Source: Nostocoides sp.
GTDB taxonomy: Bacteria; Actinomycetota; Actinomycetes; Actinomycetales; Dermatophilaceae
DNA: 64,000 nucleotides
Reading direction: 5' to 3'
NCBI GenBank assembly: GCA_016702415.1
Contig: JADJEA010000001.1
Location: forward strand, 1,035,001-1,099,000
Positions 1 through 7,783 of the stretch are shown here, piece by piece (position 1 is the stretch's first letter; each line of letters opens with the position of its first letter). Position numbers and translations under genes: made by a program. The notes beneath the pieces are model-generated. The model made no database searches. It was not told where the DNA came from and worked only from the letters and a program-made list of their open reading frames with translations.

Positions 1-11
1 CATCGTCGGGA

Positions 12-27
12 ACCATTTCCAAATGGT
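12..27. promoter_or_regulatory. Inverted repeat upstream of the methyltransferase gene
   Basis: ACCATTT-CC-AAATGGT is a perfect 7-bp inverted repeat in an unusually AT-rich stretch about 50 bases before the first gene. The A/T-rich bases at 37-60 that follow could hold the promoter. It could be an operator for a regulator encoded to the left of the window; nothing here shows which. Confidence 0.4.
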
Positions 28-76
28 AACGCGTCAAGTATCTTGATATCGAACTATCGATTCGAGGAGGGCGCCG

Positions 77-886
77 ATGTCCGTCCGATGGGATCCCATC
101 CAATACGGGGCCTTCGCCGATGAGCGCGGCCGACCGTTCGCCGATCTCGTCTCGCGCATCGAGGCCGACGGTCCGGGCGTCGTGCTCGATCTCGGTTGTG
201 GCGACGGCCCCTTGACCCTGGCGCTGACCGCCCGGTGGCCCCGCGCGCGGGTCGTCGGCGTCGACGCCTCGGCGGAGATGCTCGGGCGAGCGCGACACCT
301 CGACGGTGCCGACCGAGTGACCTGGATCGAGGCGGATCTGACCGAGTGGGATATCAGCGCGCCGGTCGGGCCTCCCGACGTCGTCGTCAGTAATGCGCTC
401 CTCCAATGGATTCCGCGCCACCTCGAACTCCTCGCCGAGTGGGCGGCCGCCCTGGCCCCCGGGGGGTGGCTGGCGATCCAGGTGCCCGGCAACTTCGAGG
501 CGCCCAGCCATGCGCTCATGCGGGAGGTCGCCCGGGAGCACCCCCGCCGGGACGAGCTCGCGGTCGCCCTGCGTCGACCCGCCAGCGCGGAGCCCCGCAG
601 CTACCTCCACATCCTCGAGCGCGCCGGCCTCATCGCCGATGTGTGGGAGACGACCTATCTCCACGTCCTGGACCGGGACGGCGCACACGAAAACCCCGTC
701 CTGGAGTGGGTCCGTGGGACCGGCCTGCGTCCGGTCTTGGCCGTCCTGACCGATCCCGCCGAACGCGAGTCCTTCCTGGTGCCGTATGCCGAGCGCCTCC
801 GCGCCGCGTATCCACGCACCTCCGCCGGCGTGGTCCTGCCGTTCCGCCGCATCTTCGCGGTGGCCCGGCGCCCGGCCCTGGCGTGA
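77..886 (+). CDS. tam: Trans-aconitate 2-methyltransferase-like SAM methyltransferase
   Basis: A 269-residue class I SAM-dependent methyltransferase. The SAM-binding motif I VLDLGCGDG is at about residues 36-44. The amino end (WDP..Y..F..ER.RPF.DL..RI) and the motif NALLQWIPRH near residue 108 are typical of the trans-aconitate methyltransferase family, which methylates trans-aconitate formed from the citrate-cycle intermediate cis-aconitate, probably to relieve aconitase inhibition. A strong ribosome site (GAGGAGG, 64-70) sits just before the ATG. The gene stands alone, convergent with the TetR gene. The family assignment is good; the substrate is inferred. Confidence 0.8.
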   Translation: MSVRWDPIQYGAFADERGRPFADLVSRIEADGPGVVLDLGCGDGPLTLALTARWPRARVVGVDASAEMLGRARHLDGADRVTWIEADLTEWDISAPVGPPDVVVSNALLQWIPRHLELLAEWAAALAPGGWLAIQVPGNFEAPSHALMREVAREHPRRDELAVALRRPASAEPRSYLHILERAGLIADVWETTYLHVLDRDGAHENPVLEWVRGTGLRPVLAVLTDPAERESFLVPYAERLRAAYPRTSAGVVLPFRRIFAVARRPALA

Positions 887-913
887 GCCGACCATCCACG
901 TCCTGGCGGCCGG

Positions 914-1570
914 TCAGGATGGGGTCGCGCGATCGGTGAGGGTCGGCTTCGGGTCCATCCCGGTCAGTCCGTTCCACGCGAGGTTGACCAGGTGCGCGGC
1001 GACATCGGCCTTCTTGAACCGGCGTTGATCCATCCACCACTGCCCGGTGAGGGCGACCATCCCGACGAGCATCTGGGCATACATCGGTGCGGTCCGCGGA
1101 TCGAGGCGGCGCGAGACGAACTGGTGCGCGAGGAGATGCTCGACCTGGGAGGCGACATCGCTCATGAGGCTCGCGAAATTGCCGGTCTGCTGCCCGGGCG
1201 GGGAGTCACGCACGAGGATGCGGAACCCGTCGGTGCTGCCCTCGACATAGTCCAGCAGCGCCAGCGCCGCGCGCTCGATGAGTTCCCGGGCGGTCCCGGT
1301 GGAGGCGAGAGCGTCGGTGATCGCCGTCGTCAGGGTGCGGATCTCGCGGTCGACGACCACGGCATACAACCCCTCCTTGCCGCCGAAGTGCTCGTAAACC
1401 ACCGGCTTCGACACCTCCGCCCGGGCGGCGATCTCCTCGACGCTGGTGCCCTCGTAACCGCGCTCGGCGAACAGCGTCCGGCCGATCGCGATGAGTTGCT
1501 CGCGCCGCTCCGTCCCGGTCATCCGGGCGCGGGCCCCCCGCTCCCTGCGCTGCGCTCGCGACCCGCTCAC
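914..1570 (-). CDS. TetR-family transcriptional regulator
   Basis: About 218 residues with an N-terminal TetR helix-turn-helix (IGRTLFAERGYEGTSVEEIA, then AEVSKPVVYEHFGGKEGLY) and a C-terminal ligand-binding half. The GTG at 1570 is preceded by AAGAAT and a 6-base gap, which would suit a leaderless start; an ATG at 1522 is the alternative and begins right before the HTH. A TetR gene next to tRNA-Gln and glmU also occurs, as I recall, in Mycobacterium (Rv1019 beside glmU), which supports an old chromosomal neighbourhood. Its target and ligand are unknown. Confidence 0.85.
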   Translation of the reverse strand: MSGSRAQRRERGARARMTGTERREQLIAIGRTLFAERGYEGTSVEEIAARAEVSKPVVYEHFGGKEGLYAVVVDREIRTLTTAITDALASTGTARELIERAALALLDYVEGSTDGFRILVRDSPPGQQTGNFASLMSDVASQVEHLLAHQFVSRRLDPRTAPMYAQMLVGMVALTGQWWMDQRRFKKADVAAHLVNLAWNGLTGMDPKPTLTDRATPS

Positions 1571-1663
1571 CCTGCCATTCTTCCAGCCGTATGCCGCCGC
1601 CCCAGCCCGCGCGTCGGCCGGGCCCCGGGTGCTCGACTACGCTGAACGGGTTCGCTTCGGCGA

Positions 1664-1742
1664 TCCCCGGTTGGTCTGCTGGCAGGGCCCGCCTGACTTT
1701 GAATCAGGACTAGCGTCGGTGGTTCGATTCCACCCCGGGGAG
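1664..1742 (+). tRNA. tRNA-Gln (anticodon TTG), non-standard shape
   Basis: A cloverleaf can be drawn: 7-bp acceptor (1664-1670 with 1735-1741), D stem GGTC/GGCC, anticodon stem CCTGA/TCAGG with loop CTTTGAA (anticodon TTG at 1699-1701), T stem GGTGG/CCACC with loop TTCGATT, discriminator G. No CCA is encoded. The first pair is T-A, as in tRNA-Gln, and the position beside glmU fits the actinobacterial order. Oddities: two bases instead of one between the D and anticodon stems, and a 9-base variable region. The isotype is therefore less certain than the presence of a tRNA. Confidence 0.75.
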
Positions 1743-1873
1743 CTCACGGAGTGCGCGGTGCCAGGGAGTGCGCGGTGCCAGGGGACAACGGGCAGTGCGG
1801 CAACGTGCGTGCGATACTCCTGGTTTACGCCTGGTAATGACGGTGAGGACACGACCGCAAGGGGGACCTTCTG

Positions 1874-3580
1874 GTGGGCAAGCACGCGAGGCGGCGCAGC
1901 AACGTCCCAGCGGTGCTGGGGATGGCGGTGCTGGTGGCGGCCCTGGTGCTGGTCGGGGTCAGGCTGTTCTCGGGCACCCGGAAGTCCACAGCCGGTCCCG
2001 GGACATCGACCACGTCGAGCACCGGGAGTGGGACCGCGCAGTGCCCGACCTTCACGATCGCCGCGTCCGCGGAGTTCGCTCCCGTCGTCTCCAAGGTGCT
2101 GGGGACCAGCCTCGGCTGCCACCCCGTGGACGTCCTGACGATGTCGTCGAATGCCTTCATCGAACGGATGGCCAGTGGCACCTTCGGCGTCGACGCGTGG
2201 ATCTCCGACGCCCCGGCGTGGGTGGAGGCGTATGCCGCTCGCGCCCAGAGCAGCGAAGACCTGCCCAAGGCAACCGTGGTGCGCACCCTCGCAACCACTC
2301 CCGTCGTGCTCGCCGTCCCCGCCGCCGTGGCCAATGACACCAACACCGGCGTCCAGAAGTGGTTGACGGCGCTGACGTCGCTGCCGTTGTCCGCCGCCTC
2401 CGCGCGCGAGTCCACCCCCACCGCCCTCGCGTTCACCGCGGTCTGGCAGATCTTCGCCTCCCTGCCCGGAGGCGAGGACGCGATCAGCAAGCCGTTCTTC
2501 GAGATCATCCGCGGTCAGGTCCCCACCGGGGTGGCATTCGACCGGGCGACCGGCGCGCTGAGCCTGGCCAAGGCGTTCCCGGCGAGCGAGCAGCAGATCG
2601 CGGCCTGGAACGCCGCCCACCCCGGGGCCGGTGTGCGGGCGTTCACCCCGGCTGAGGGGCCGCCCCTGATGAAATACACCCTGGTCGGGTTCGCCGACCC
2701 GGCCACCGACCCCAAGGTCGTGACGGCGGCCCAGGAGAAACTCACCTCAGCGGCAGCAACCAAGGCATTCACGGACGCCTTCTTCCGCCCCGAATCCGCC
2801 ACCGTGACAAAGGAGTTGGTCCCCGGAGTCCCGACCACCCTGCCGGGCGTGGCCCCGACCATCAACACACCCACGCTGACGAGGCTGCTCGGCGACATGG
2901 ACCGGATCACCCGCAAGGTGTCGATCCTCGACGTCATCGATGTCTCGGGGTCGATGGTCGAGAAGGCGGGTAGCCGCACCCGCATCGACCTGGCGATCGG
3001 GGCGGTCAACGATGCGATGGGCAATATGCCGGACACCGCCCGGGCCGGCCTGTGGGTCTTCTCCAGCGACCGTCGGGCGGGGGGACAGGACTACGAGGAA
3101 CTCCTCCAGACGGCGACTCTCGGATCGGCCAAGGACTCGGGCAGCCACCGAGTCGCGCTGACCCAGGCGGTCAACTCGATGGGCACCCTGCTCGGTGGGG
3201 ACACCGGTCTTTACGACACCATCGCGGCGGCGTTCGCCTCGGCTCGGAAGGACTACATCCCGGGCACCCAGAACATCGTCCTCGTCGTCACCGACGGCAA
3301 GAACGACGACCCGACCGGCGGCTTGACCGAGAAGACCCTCATTGCCAAGTTGCGCCAGCTCCAGGATGCCCAGCGGCCCGTGCGCCTGGTCCTGATCGGG
3401 ATGGGACCGTCGTCGGACGTCGCGGCGATGAAGCGCATCACCGGCTCGGTCGACGGGATGACCGCCGTCGCGGTCAACCCCAACGACATCGGGACGGTGC
3501 TCGCCTCGGCCGTGTGGACCGTGGGTGACTCCGCCAGCTACTACGCCATGACGTCCTCCGGCTCCTCGACCACCACGTAA
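1874..3580 (+). CDS. Solute-binding plus von Willebrand factor A domain protein
   Basis: A 568-residue extracytoplasmic protein. Residues 1-35 hold a basic start and one membrane span (signal anchor), followed by a Ser/Thr/Gly linker. Residues about 50-320 look like an extracellular solute-binding domain (FTIAASAEFAPVVSKVL at the start). A VWA domain follows, with the metal site DVSGSM near residue 357 and the later T and D positions of the site plausible. Fusions of this kind recur in actinobacteria as hypothetical surface proteins. The GTG start follows a purine-rich AAGGGGGAC. Ligand and role are unknown. Confidence 0.75.
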   Translation: MGKHARRRSNVPAVLGMAVLVAALVLVGVRLFSGTRKSTAGPGTSTTSSTGSGTAQCPTFTIAASAEFAPVVSKVLGTSLGCHPVDVLTMSSNAFIERMASGTFGVDAWISDAPAWVEAYAARAQSSEDLPKATVVRTLATTPVVLAVPAAVANDTNTGVQKWLTALTSLPLSAASARESTPTALAFTAVWQIFASLPGGEDAISKPFFEIIRGQVPTGVAFDRATGALSLAKAFPASEQQIAAWNAAHPGAGVRAFTPAEGPPLMKYTLVGFADPATDPKVVTAAQEKLTSAAATKAFTDAFFRPESATVTKELVPGVPTTLPGVAPTINTPTLTRLLGDMDRITRKVSILDVIDVSGSMVEKAGSRTRIDLAIGAVNDAMGNMPDTARAGLWVFSSDRRAGGQDYEELLQTATLGSAKDSGSHRVALTQAVNSMGTLLGGDTGLYDTIAAAFASARKDYIPGTQNIVLVVTDGKNDDPTGGLTEKTLIAKLRQLQDAQRPVRLVLIGMGPSSDVAAMKRITGSVDGMTAVAVNPNDIGTVLASAVWTVGDSASYYAMTSSGSSTTT

Positions 3581-3641
3581 GTGACAACGACGTCGGCGAT
3601 ACGTACGCGACCGTCACGTCGGGGCCCGCCAAGGGCGCGGG

Positions 3642-3647
3642 TACCAT
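3642..3647 (+). promoter_or_regulatory. Candidate -10 box for glmU
   Basis: TACCAT fits the TANNNT -10 pattern seen before many genes here. It would start the transcript near 3654, downstream of the ATG at 3646 but upstream of the GTG at 3688, which supports the GTG as the glmU start. Confidence 0.4.
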
Positions 3648-3687
3648 GGTCGCGCCGCCCGGACCAGCCCTTGGGAGCAACGCGAAC

Positions 3688-5154
3688 GTGACCGGATCAA
3701 CACCCGCCGCCGTCGTCATCCTGGCCGCCGGCGAGGGGACGAGGATGAAGTCCGCCACCCCGAAGGTCCTCCACCGCATCGGTGGACGCAGTCTGCTGGG
3801 CCATGCGATCGCCGCCGCCCGGGCCACCGGTCCTCTCCACCTCGCCGTGGTGGTGCGGCACGAACGCGACCTGGTCGCCGCCCATGTCGCCGACGTCGAT
3901 CCGGGGGCGCTCATCGCCGACCAGGACGAGATCAAGGGGACGGGCCGGGCCGCCGAATGCGCCCTCGAGCACCTCCCCCGCGACCTGACCGGCACGGTCC
4001 TGGTGACATATGGCGATGTGCCCCTCCTGACCGGTGACACCCTCCGCGGACTCCTCGACAGTCATCGGGAGTCCCGGTCGGCCATCACCGTGATGACCGC
4101 CGAGGCGCCCGATCCCACCGGGTACGGCCGAATCCTGCGCGACGACAGTGGGGCGGTCGTCGGCATCGTCGAGCACAAGGACGCCGACGAGCGGCAGCGC
4201 GCCATCCGCGAGATCAACTCCGGGATCTATGCCTTCGACGCCGCGACCCTCCGGGACGCCCTCGCCCGGGTCGGGACCGACAACGCCCAGGGGGAGAAGT
4301 ACCTCACCGACGTCTTGGGAGTGGCGCGCGCCGACGGGAGGCGGGTCTCGGCATACCCCTGCGACGACGTCTGGCAGACGGAGGGGGTCAACGACCGGGT
4401 CCAACTGGCCACCCTCGGCCGGATCCTCAACGAACGGCAGACACAGCGCTGGATGCGTGCCGGGGTGACCATCGTCGATCCGGCCACGACCTGGATCGAC
4501 GTCGACGTCACGATCGGGATGGACACCACGCTCCTGCCCGCGACCCAGGTCCTGGGCGCGACGACCATCGGACGCGACGCCGTCATCGGTCCCGAGGTGA
4601 CGATCCGCGACAGTGAGATCGGTGACGGTGCCCAGGTGCGCCGGGCCGAGGTCCACCTCGCGAGGGTCGGCGCCGGCGCTTCCGTCGGTCCCTACAGCTA
4701 TCTGCGGCCTGGGACCGATCTCGGCGCGGGCGGCAAGATCGGCGGATTCGTCGAGACCAAGAACGCCCGCATCGGGGAGGGCGCGAAGGTCCCGCACCTG
4801 ACCTACTGCGGTGACGCGACCATCGGGGCCGGTGCCAATATCGGGGCCGGCACGATCTTCGCCAACTACGACGGCGTGGCCAAGCACACGACCGTGATCG
4901 GTGCCCAGAGCTTCGTCGGGTCCAATTCCGTCCTGATCGCGCCCGTCACCGTCGGTGCCGGTGCGTATGTCGCGGCCGGGTCCGCTCTCGTCGCCGACGT
5001 CCACCCGGGCCAGATCGCCGTCGCCCGGGCCAAGCAACGCAATATCGACGGGTGGGTCGACCGGGCCCGGCCCGGGACAGCCACCGCCGAGGCGGCACGG
5101 GCGGCGACACGGCATACCGGCGACAGCGGCGACGCCGCGCGAGAAGGGGCCTGA
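3688..5154 (+). CDS. glmU: Bifunctional GlmU: N-acetylglucosamine-1-P uridyltransferase / glucosamine-1-P acetyltransferase
   Basis: Makes UDP-N-acetylglucosamine for peptidoglycan and other envelope polymers, in two steps on one protein. The N-terminal half has the nucleotidyltransferase motif LAAGEGTRMKS with the downstream K (KVLHRIGG), and DVPLLTGDTL. From about residue 260 on there are left-handed beta-helix hexapeptide repeats (IGMDTTLLP, IGRDAVIG and so on) for the acetyltransferase, with NYDGVAKH near residue 395. Length (488) is normal. The start is placed at a GTG with GGGAGC upstream; an in-frame ATG at 3646 would add 14 residues. It is 5 bases from prs, so both are likely co-transcribed. 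Confidence 0.95.
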   Translation: MTGSTPAAVVILAAGEGTRMKSATPKVLHRIGGRSLLGHAIAAARATGPLHLAVVVRHERDLVAAHVADVDPGALIADQDEIKGTGRAAECALEHLPRDLTGTVLVTYGDVPLLTGDTLRGLLDSHRESRSAITVMTAEAPDPTGYGRILRDDSGAVVGIVEHKDADERQRAIREINSGIYAFDAATLRDALARVGTDNAQGEKYLTDVLGVARADGRRVSAYPCDDVWQTEGVNDRVQLATLGRILNERQTQRWMRAGVTIVDPATTWIDVDVTIGMDTTLLPATQVLGATTIGRDAVIGPEVTIRDSEIGDGAQVRRAEVHLARVGAGASVGPYSYLRPGTDLGAGGKIGGFVETKNARIGEGAKVPHLTYCGDATIGAGANIGAGTIFANYDGVAKHTTVIGAQSFVGSNSVLIAPVTVGAGAYVAAGSALVADVHPGQIAVARAKQRNIDGWVDRARPGTATAEAARAATRHTGDSGDAAREGA

Positions 5155-5159
5155 CCGAT

Positions 5160-6137
5160 ATGGGCATCCAGAAAAAGACCCGCAAGACCCTCATGGTCTT
5201 CGCCGGCCGCGTCAACAGCGACCTTTCGCACGAGGTCGCACGGCTGCTGGGGACGCGGCCGATTCCGACGCAGGTGTTCGACTTCGCCAATGGCGAGATC
5301 TTCGTCAGATACGAGGAGTCGGTGCGCGGATGTGATGCCTTCGTCATCCAGAGCCATGCCGCCCCGATCAACGAGGCGATCATGGAGCAGCTCATCATGG
5401 TGGATGCGCTCAAGCGTGCCTCGGCGAAGCGGATCTCGGTCGTGCTGCCGTTCTACGGCTACGCTCGCCAGGACAAGAAGCACCGGGGGCGGGAGCCGAT
5501 CTCGGCGCGACTGATGGCCGATCTGTTCAAGACCGCCGGCGCCAACCGGCTCATGGCTGTCGATCTGCACACCGCCCAGATCCAGGGCTTTTTCGACGGC
5601 CCCGTCGACCACCTGATGGCACTGCCGATCTTGAGCGACTATGTCGCCGAAAAGTATTCCGGGCAGCGACTCGCCGTAGTCTCGCCCGACGCCGGCCGGA
5701 TCAAGGTCGCCGAGCAGTGGTCGCGGCGCCTCGGGGGCGCACCCCTGGCCTTCATCCACAAGACCCGCGACATCACCCGGCCCAACGAGAGCGTGGCCAA
5801 CAGGGTCGTCGGTGAGGTGGCGGGGCGGTTGTGCATCCTGGTCGACGACATGATCGACACCGCGGGGACGATCGTCAAAGCCGCCGACGCCCTCCTCGCC
5901 GAGGGGGCCAGCGGGGTCGTCGTGGCGGCGACCCATGCGATCTTCTCCGACCCCGCGGTGGAGCGGTTGGTCGCCTGCGGTGCCACCGAAGTGATCGTCA
6001 CCAACACCCTGCCGATCGCGCCCGAGAAGCGGTTCGACAAGCTCACGGTCCTCTCGATCGGGCCGCTGATCGCCGAGGCCATCCGCGCGGTCTTCGAGGA
6101 TGGGTCGGTGACCTCGCTCTTCGGCGGCCAGGCGTAA
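5160..6137 (+). CDS. prs: Ribose-phosphate pyrophosphokinase (PRPP synthetase)
   Basis: Makes PRPP from ribose 5-phosphate and ATP for nucleotide, histidine and tryptophan synthesis. The 325-residue protein has GYARQDKKHRGREPIS (ATP loop region), SPDAGRIKVAEQW, and the PRPP motif ILVDDMIDTAGTI. Start ATG is preceded by GAGAAGGGG. It follows glmU closely. The last 108 coding bases, including the stop, are present a second time at 7774-7883; the two copies differ by one silent change and by the stop (TAA here, TGA there), so the present 3' end may have been brought in by an inserted element. Confidence 0.95.
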   Translation: MGIQKKTRKTLMVFAGRVNSDLSHEVARLLGTRPIPTQVFDFANGEIFVRYEESVRGCDAFVIQSHAAPINEAIMEQLIMVDALKRASAKRISVVLPFYGYARQDKKHRGREPISARLMADLFKTAGANRLMAVDLHTAQIQGFFDGPVDHLMALPILSDYVAEKYSGQRLAVVSPDAGRIKVAEQWSRRLGGAPLAFIHKTRDITRPNESVANRVVGEVAGRLCILVDDMIDTAGTIVKAADALLAEGASGVVVAATHAIFSDPAVERLVACGATEVIVTNTLPIAPEKRFDKLTVLSIGPLIAEAIRAVFEDGSVTSLFGGQA

Positions 6138-6149
6138 CCGCCCGCGGCG
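6028..6149 (+). repeat. 122-bp direct repeat, copy 1 (3' end of prs)
   Basis: Runs from AGCGGTTCGACAAG inside prs to CCGCCCGCGGCG just past its stop. The second copy is at 7774-7895. The copies differ at two positions only: GAT/GAC in an Asp codon and TAA/TGA at the stop. Sequence outside the repeat is unrelated on both sides. Confidence 0.95.
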
Positions 6150-6172
6150 CTGCCCTCGCCAACGCCGTCGGA

Positions 6173-6601
6173 GTGCTCGCCTGCCTCGCGGCAATCGCCA
6201 CCATCGCTGCCGGCGTGGTGCACCTCGTCCTCGCCGCGATGACCCAGGCCGGCATGTCGGTCGCGACCGCTACCCCCACACTCACCGAGCTCGACCGCAT
6301 CGGTGTCCCGGTCGGGATGCTCGTCCTGCTGCAGCCGTTCGTCTACCTGCTCGCGACCCTGGCCGCGTGCCGATCGGGGTTGCTGCCGAAGGCGTCCATC
6401 GTGCTCGGGGTGCTCTTCGTCGTCGCCATGGTGGTCGGCCAAGGACCCATTGAGTGGGTCAGCCTGGCCCTCGGCCTGGCCTGGAAGGGTGACCGCCCTA
6501 CTTGTCCAGTCGGCCAGCCACCGGCTCGTACACCACGCTATGGGACTCAACTCGCCAAGCCTCCCAGCCGTACGGCCACTGGTCGTACGGCCGGTGTGTA
6601 G
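6173..6601 (+). CDS. Small membrane protein, possibly truncated
   Basis: A GTG-started frame of 142 residues with three hydrophobic stretches (about residues 1-22, 43-63 and 70-92), separated by short polar loops. From about residue 95 (after LALGLAWKG) the sequence becomes Pro/Arg/Thr-rich and no longer looks like the same protein, so the gene may be cut off there and run on by chance to the TAG next to the vapC stop. Not recognised. It begins 36 bases after prs within the candidate inserted segment. Whether it is expressed is unclear. Confidence 0.4.
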   Translation: MLACLAAIATIAAGVVHLVLAAMTQAGMSVATATPTLTELDRIGVPVGMLVLLQPFVYLLATLAACRSGLLPKASIVLGVLFVVAMVVGQGPIEWVSLALGLAWKGDRPTCPVGQPPARTPRYGTQLAKPPSRTATGRTAGV

Positions 6602-7033
6602 TCACTGGTCAGGAGCCGGTGGTCGCGACTGTGGTTGCTGCCCAGCGGGTATGTCGACGCCGGGCAGGTCGCTGAAGCGTGCCTTGACGTCGAGAGAAAC
6701 GACCTGGCGCCCGGTCTGCCGTGCGTGCGCAGCGATGATGAGGTCGTGGGCGCCACGCGGTTTCCCTGAGCGACGGACGTGGTCGAGCAGAGCGCCGTGT
6801 GCCGTCGCCGTCGACCTCGTGTAGGGCAGCACCTCGATCGTCTCCTCGACGTCCTCGACGAATTGCTCACGCGCCGGCCGCCTAGCAGTGTCCGCCGCCA
6901 GGGCACCATGCCGCAGTTCGGCGAGTGTGACCGCGGCGATGGCGATGTCGTCGGACTCGGAGATCCCGGTGACGCGATCCCCGTGGCGGTCGAGCTCGAT
7001 CAGGGTGTTGGTGTCGAGGATCAGGCGTGCCAT
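6602..7033 (-). CDS. vapC: PIN-domain toxin of a VapC type
   Basis: A 143-residue PIN-domain ribonuclease, toxin half of a type II toxin-antitoxin pair. The acidic site residues are visible: D in LILDTNTLIELD (residues 4-15), E in LAELRHG (about 39), and D in GAHDLIIAAHA (about 94), with a further D in SLDVKARF. Start ATG overlaps the end of the antitoxin gene by 13 bases, typical of translational coupling. VapC toxins cut specific tRNAs or rRNA; the target here cannot be read from sequence. It lies in the segment flanked by the prs repeats. Confidence 0.88.
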   Translation of the reverse strand: MARLILDTNTLIELDRHGDRVTGISESDDIAIAAVTLAELRHGALAADTARRPAREQFVEDVEETIEVLPYTRSTATAHGALLDHVRRSGKPRGAHDLIIAAHARQTGRQVVSLDVKARFSDLPGVDIPAGQQPQSRPPAPDQ

Positions 7034-7278
7034 GGGTCTGCTGTGTCCACGGTGAGAAGGGGGTTTGCGCTCGTAGCCTCGGCGGCGAAATCGTCGTCGA
7101 GCGGCAGACGTCCCGCGCGGCGGGCGAGGAAGCCAGCGACGGTGCGCGTAGTCGCCGGCACGATACGAGCTATTACCCGGCCGTCCCGCTCGACGGTGTA
7201 CTCCTCGCCGTCATGCTCGACACGGTCGAGAAGCGTGGAGAATCCCCGGGACGCGTCTCGCGCGGTGATGGTGGTCAT
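7021..7278 (-). CDS. Phd/YefM-family antitoxin
   Basis: An 85-residue antitoxin upstream of and overlapping the PIN toxin gene. The N-terminal part (MTTITARDASRGFSTLLDRV, then EYTVERDGRVIARIVP) is the Phd/YefM DNA-binding fold; the C-terminal tail (LPLDDDFAAEATSANP) would wrap the toxin. Such antitoxins bind their own promoter. On the minus strand TAGGAT lies 7 bases before the ATG, so the mRNA is probably leaderless, and a direct repeat at 7299-7314 covers the -35 region. Confidence 0.85.
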   Translation of the reverse strand: MTTITARDASRGFSTLLDRVEHDGEEYTVERDGRVIARIVPATTRTVAGFLARRAGRLPLDDDFAAEATSANPLLTVDTADPWHA

Positions 7279-7298
7279 GACACCGATCCTACACCTGT

Positions 7299-7314
7299 GT
7301 CAGACAAGTCAGAC
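7299..7314 (-). promoter_or_regulatory. Tandem operator candidate for the toxin-antitoxin promoter
   Basis: GTCAGAC-AA-GTCAGAC, two identical 7-mers 9 bp apart, sits just upstream of the antitoxin -10 box (TAGGAT on the minus strand, 7285-7290). The position and near-helical spacing fit cooperative binding by the antitoxin, which autoregulates in this family. Confidence 0.5.
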
Positions 7315-7507
7315 TACGAATCCGCCACCGTGCGTCAGGACCGCCGTGAGCGGTGACGGCGCCAGACCTCGGGTTGCGGGTTTCGAGATCGGCCTCGACC
7401 GACACCGCGCCCAGCGGATCTTGCACGACGTGCTCAAGTTCCAGCGATGGTGCAAAGTTGCTCGCACGATGGCGTGCCGTCTCTACTGCAGCTCGACATC
7501 AGGTTTC

Positions 7508-7525
7508 CCTGACATATTCGTCAGG
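7508..7525. promoter_or_regulatory. Palindrome next to a candidate promoter
   Basis: CCTGAC-ATATTC-GTCAGG is a perfect 6-bp inverted repeat. A third half-site, TCAGG (about 7499-7503), precedes it, giving alternating TCAGG/CCTGA elements. The -10-like TACGCT (7526-7531) starts at the next base, so a protein bound here would cover the promoter. Confidence 0.4.
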
Positions 7526-7537
7526 TACGCTTTACGC

Positions 7538-7594
7538 ATGATTGGCTGTGTGTCGAGATGCACGCAATTTTGTAAGAACGGCCGCCGATTCTAA
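7538..7594 (+). CDS. Candidate 18-residue cysteine-containing peptide
   Basis: The frame MIGCVSRCTQFCKNGRRF begins exactly 6 bases after TACGCT, the leaderless arrangement used by many genes in this window. It has three cysteines and a basic end. It is too short to judge by coding statistics and could be chance; I list it only because the promoter geometry is exact and the region lacks any other explanation. Confidence 0.2.
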   Translation: MIGCVSRCTQFCKNGRRF

Positions 7595-7598
7595 GAAT
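7588..7598. repeat. Short palindrome in the inserted segment
   Basis: ATTCT-A-AGAAT, a perfect 11-base palindrome in an A/T-rich patch. Function unknown; it could be a recombination or regulator site. Confidence 0.3.
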
Positions 7599-7645
7599 TA
7601 GCCGACGTTATGCAAGTCGGGCGTGTTGGTGCATGAGAGTTATGG

Positions 7646-7783
7646 ATGATGTCTGACTTGGATCCTGGTTACGAGCCCATCAAGGGACTCGAGGGATACC
7701 CAACAGACTTCGATCGGGACCTGAACTCGATTCTGATGGAAGTGCGTGCATACGAAGAGTTCGAGCCCTTCGGAGCGGTTCGA
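7646..7783 (+). pseudogene. Truncated hypothetical gene cut by the prs repeat
   Basis: The frame opens with MMSDLDPGYEPIKGLEGYPT and continues through DFDRDLNSILMEVRAYEEFEPF, a sensible acidic sequence unlike the arginine-rich shadow frames around it. At 7774 the prs repeat begins and the frame runs on into that DNA out of phase with prs. GAGAG upstream could be a ribosome site. It appears to be the 5' part of a gene whose rest was lost when the repeat junction formed. The family is not recognised. Confidence 0.35.

Larger units (their letters stand above)
7315..7773. other. Region without a clear gene inside the inserted segment
   Basis: About 460 bases with no recognisable full gene. From 7440 on the sequence is richer in A and T than its neighbours. 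It holds the palindromes at 7500-7525 and 7588-7598, a candidate leaderless 18-codon frame at 7538-7594, and the start of a hypothetical frame at 7646. The frames at 7353-7541 look like noise. Confidence 0.5.

Noticed and set aside
1664..1742. tRNA-Sec (selC)
   Set aside because: The anticodon loop reads TTG, not TCA; the acceptor is 7 bp and the long variable arm of selC is missing.
3697..5115. A 472-codon frame on the minus strand opposite glmU
   Set aside because: Composition is that of a shadow frame and glmU fully explains the region.
7353..7541. A 62-codon plus-strand frame beside the toxin-antitoxin genes
   Set aside because: Ser/Thr/Arg-rich with no ribosome site and no domain; it looks like chance.
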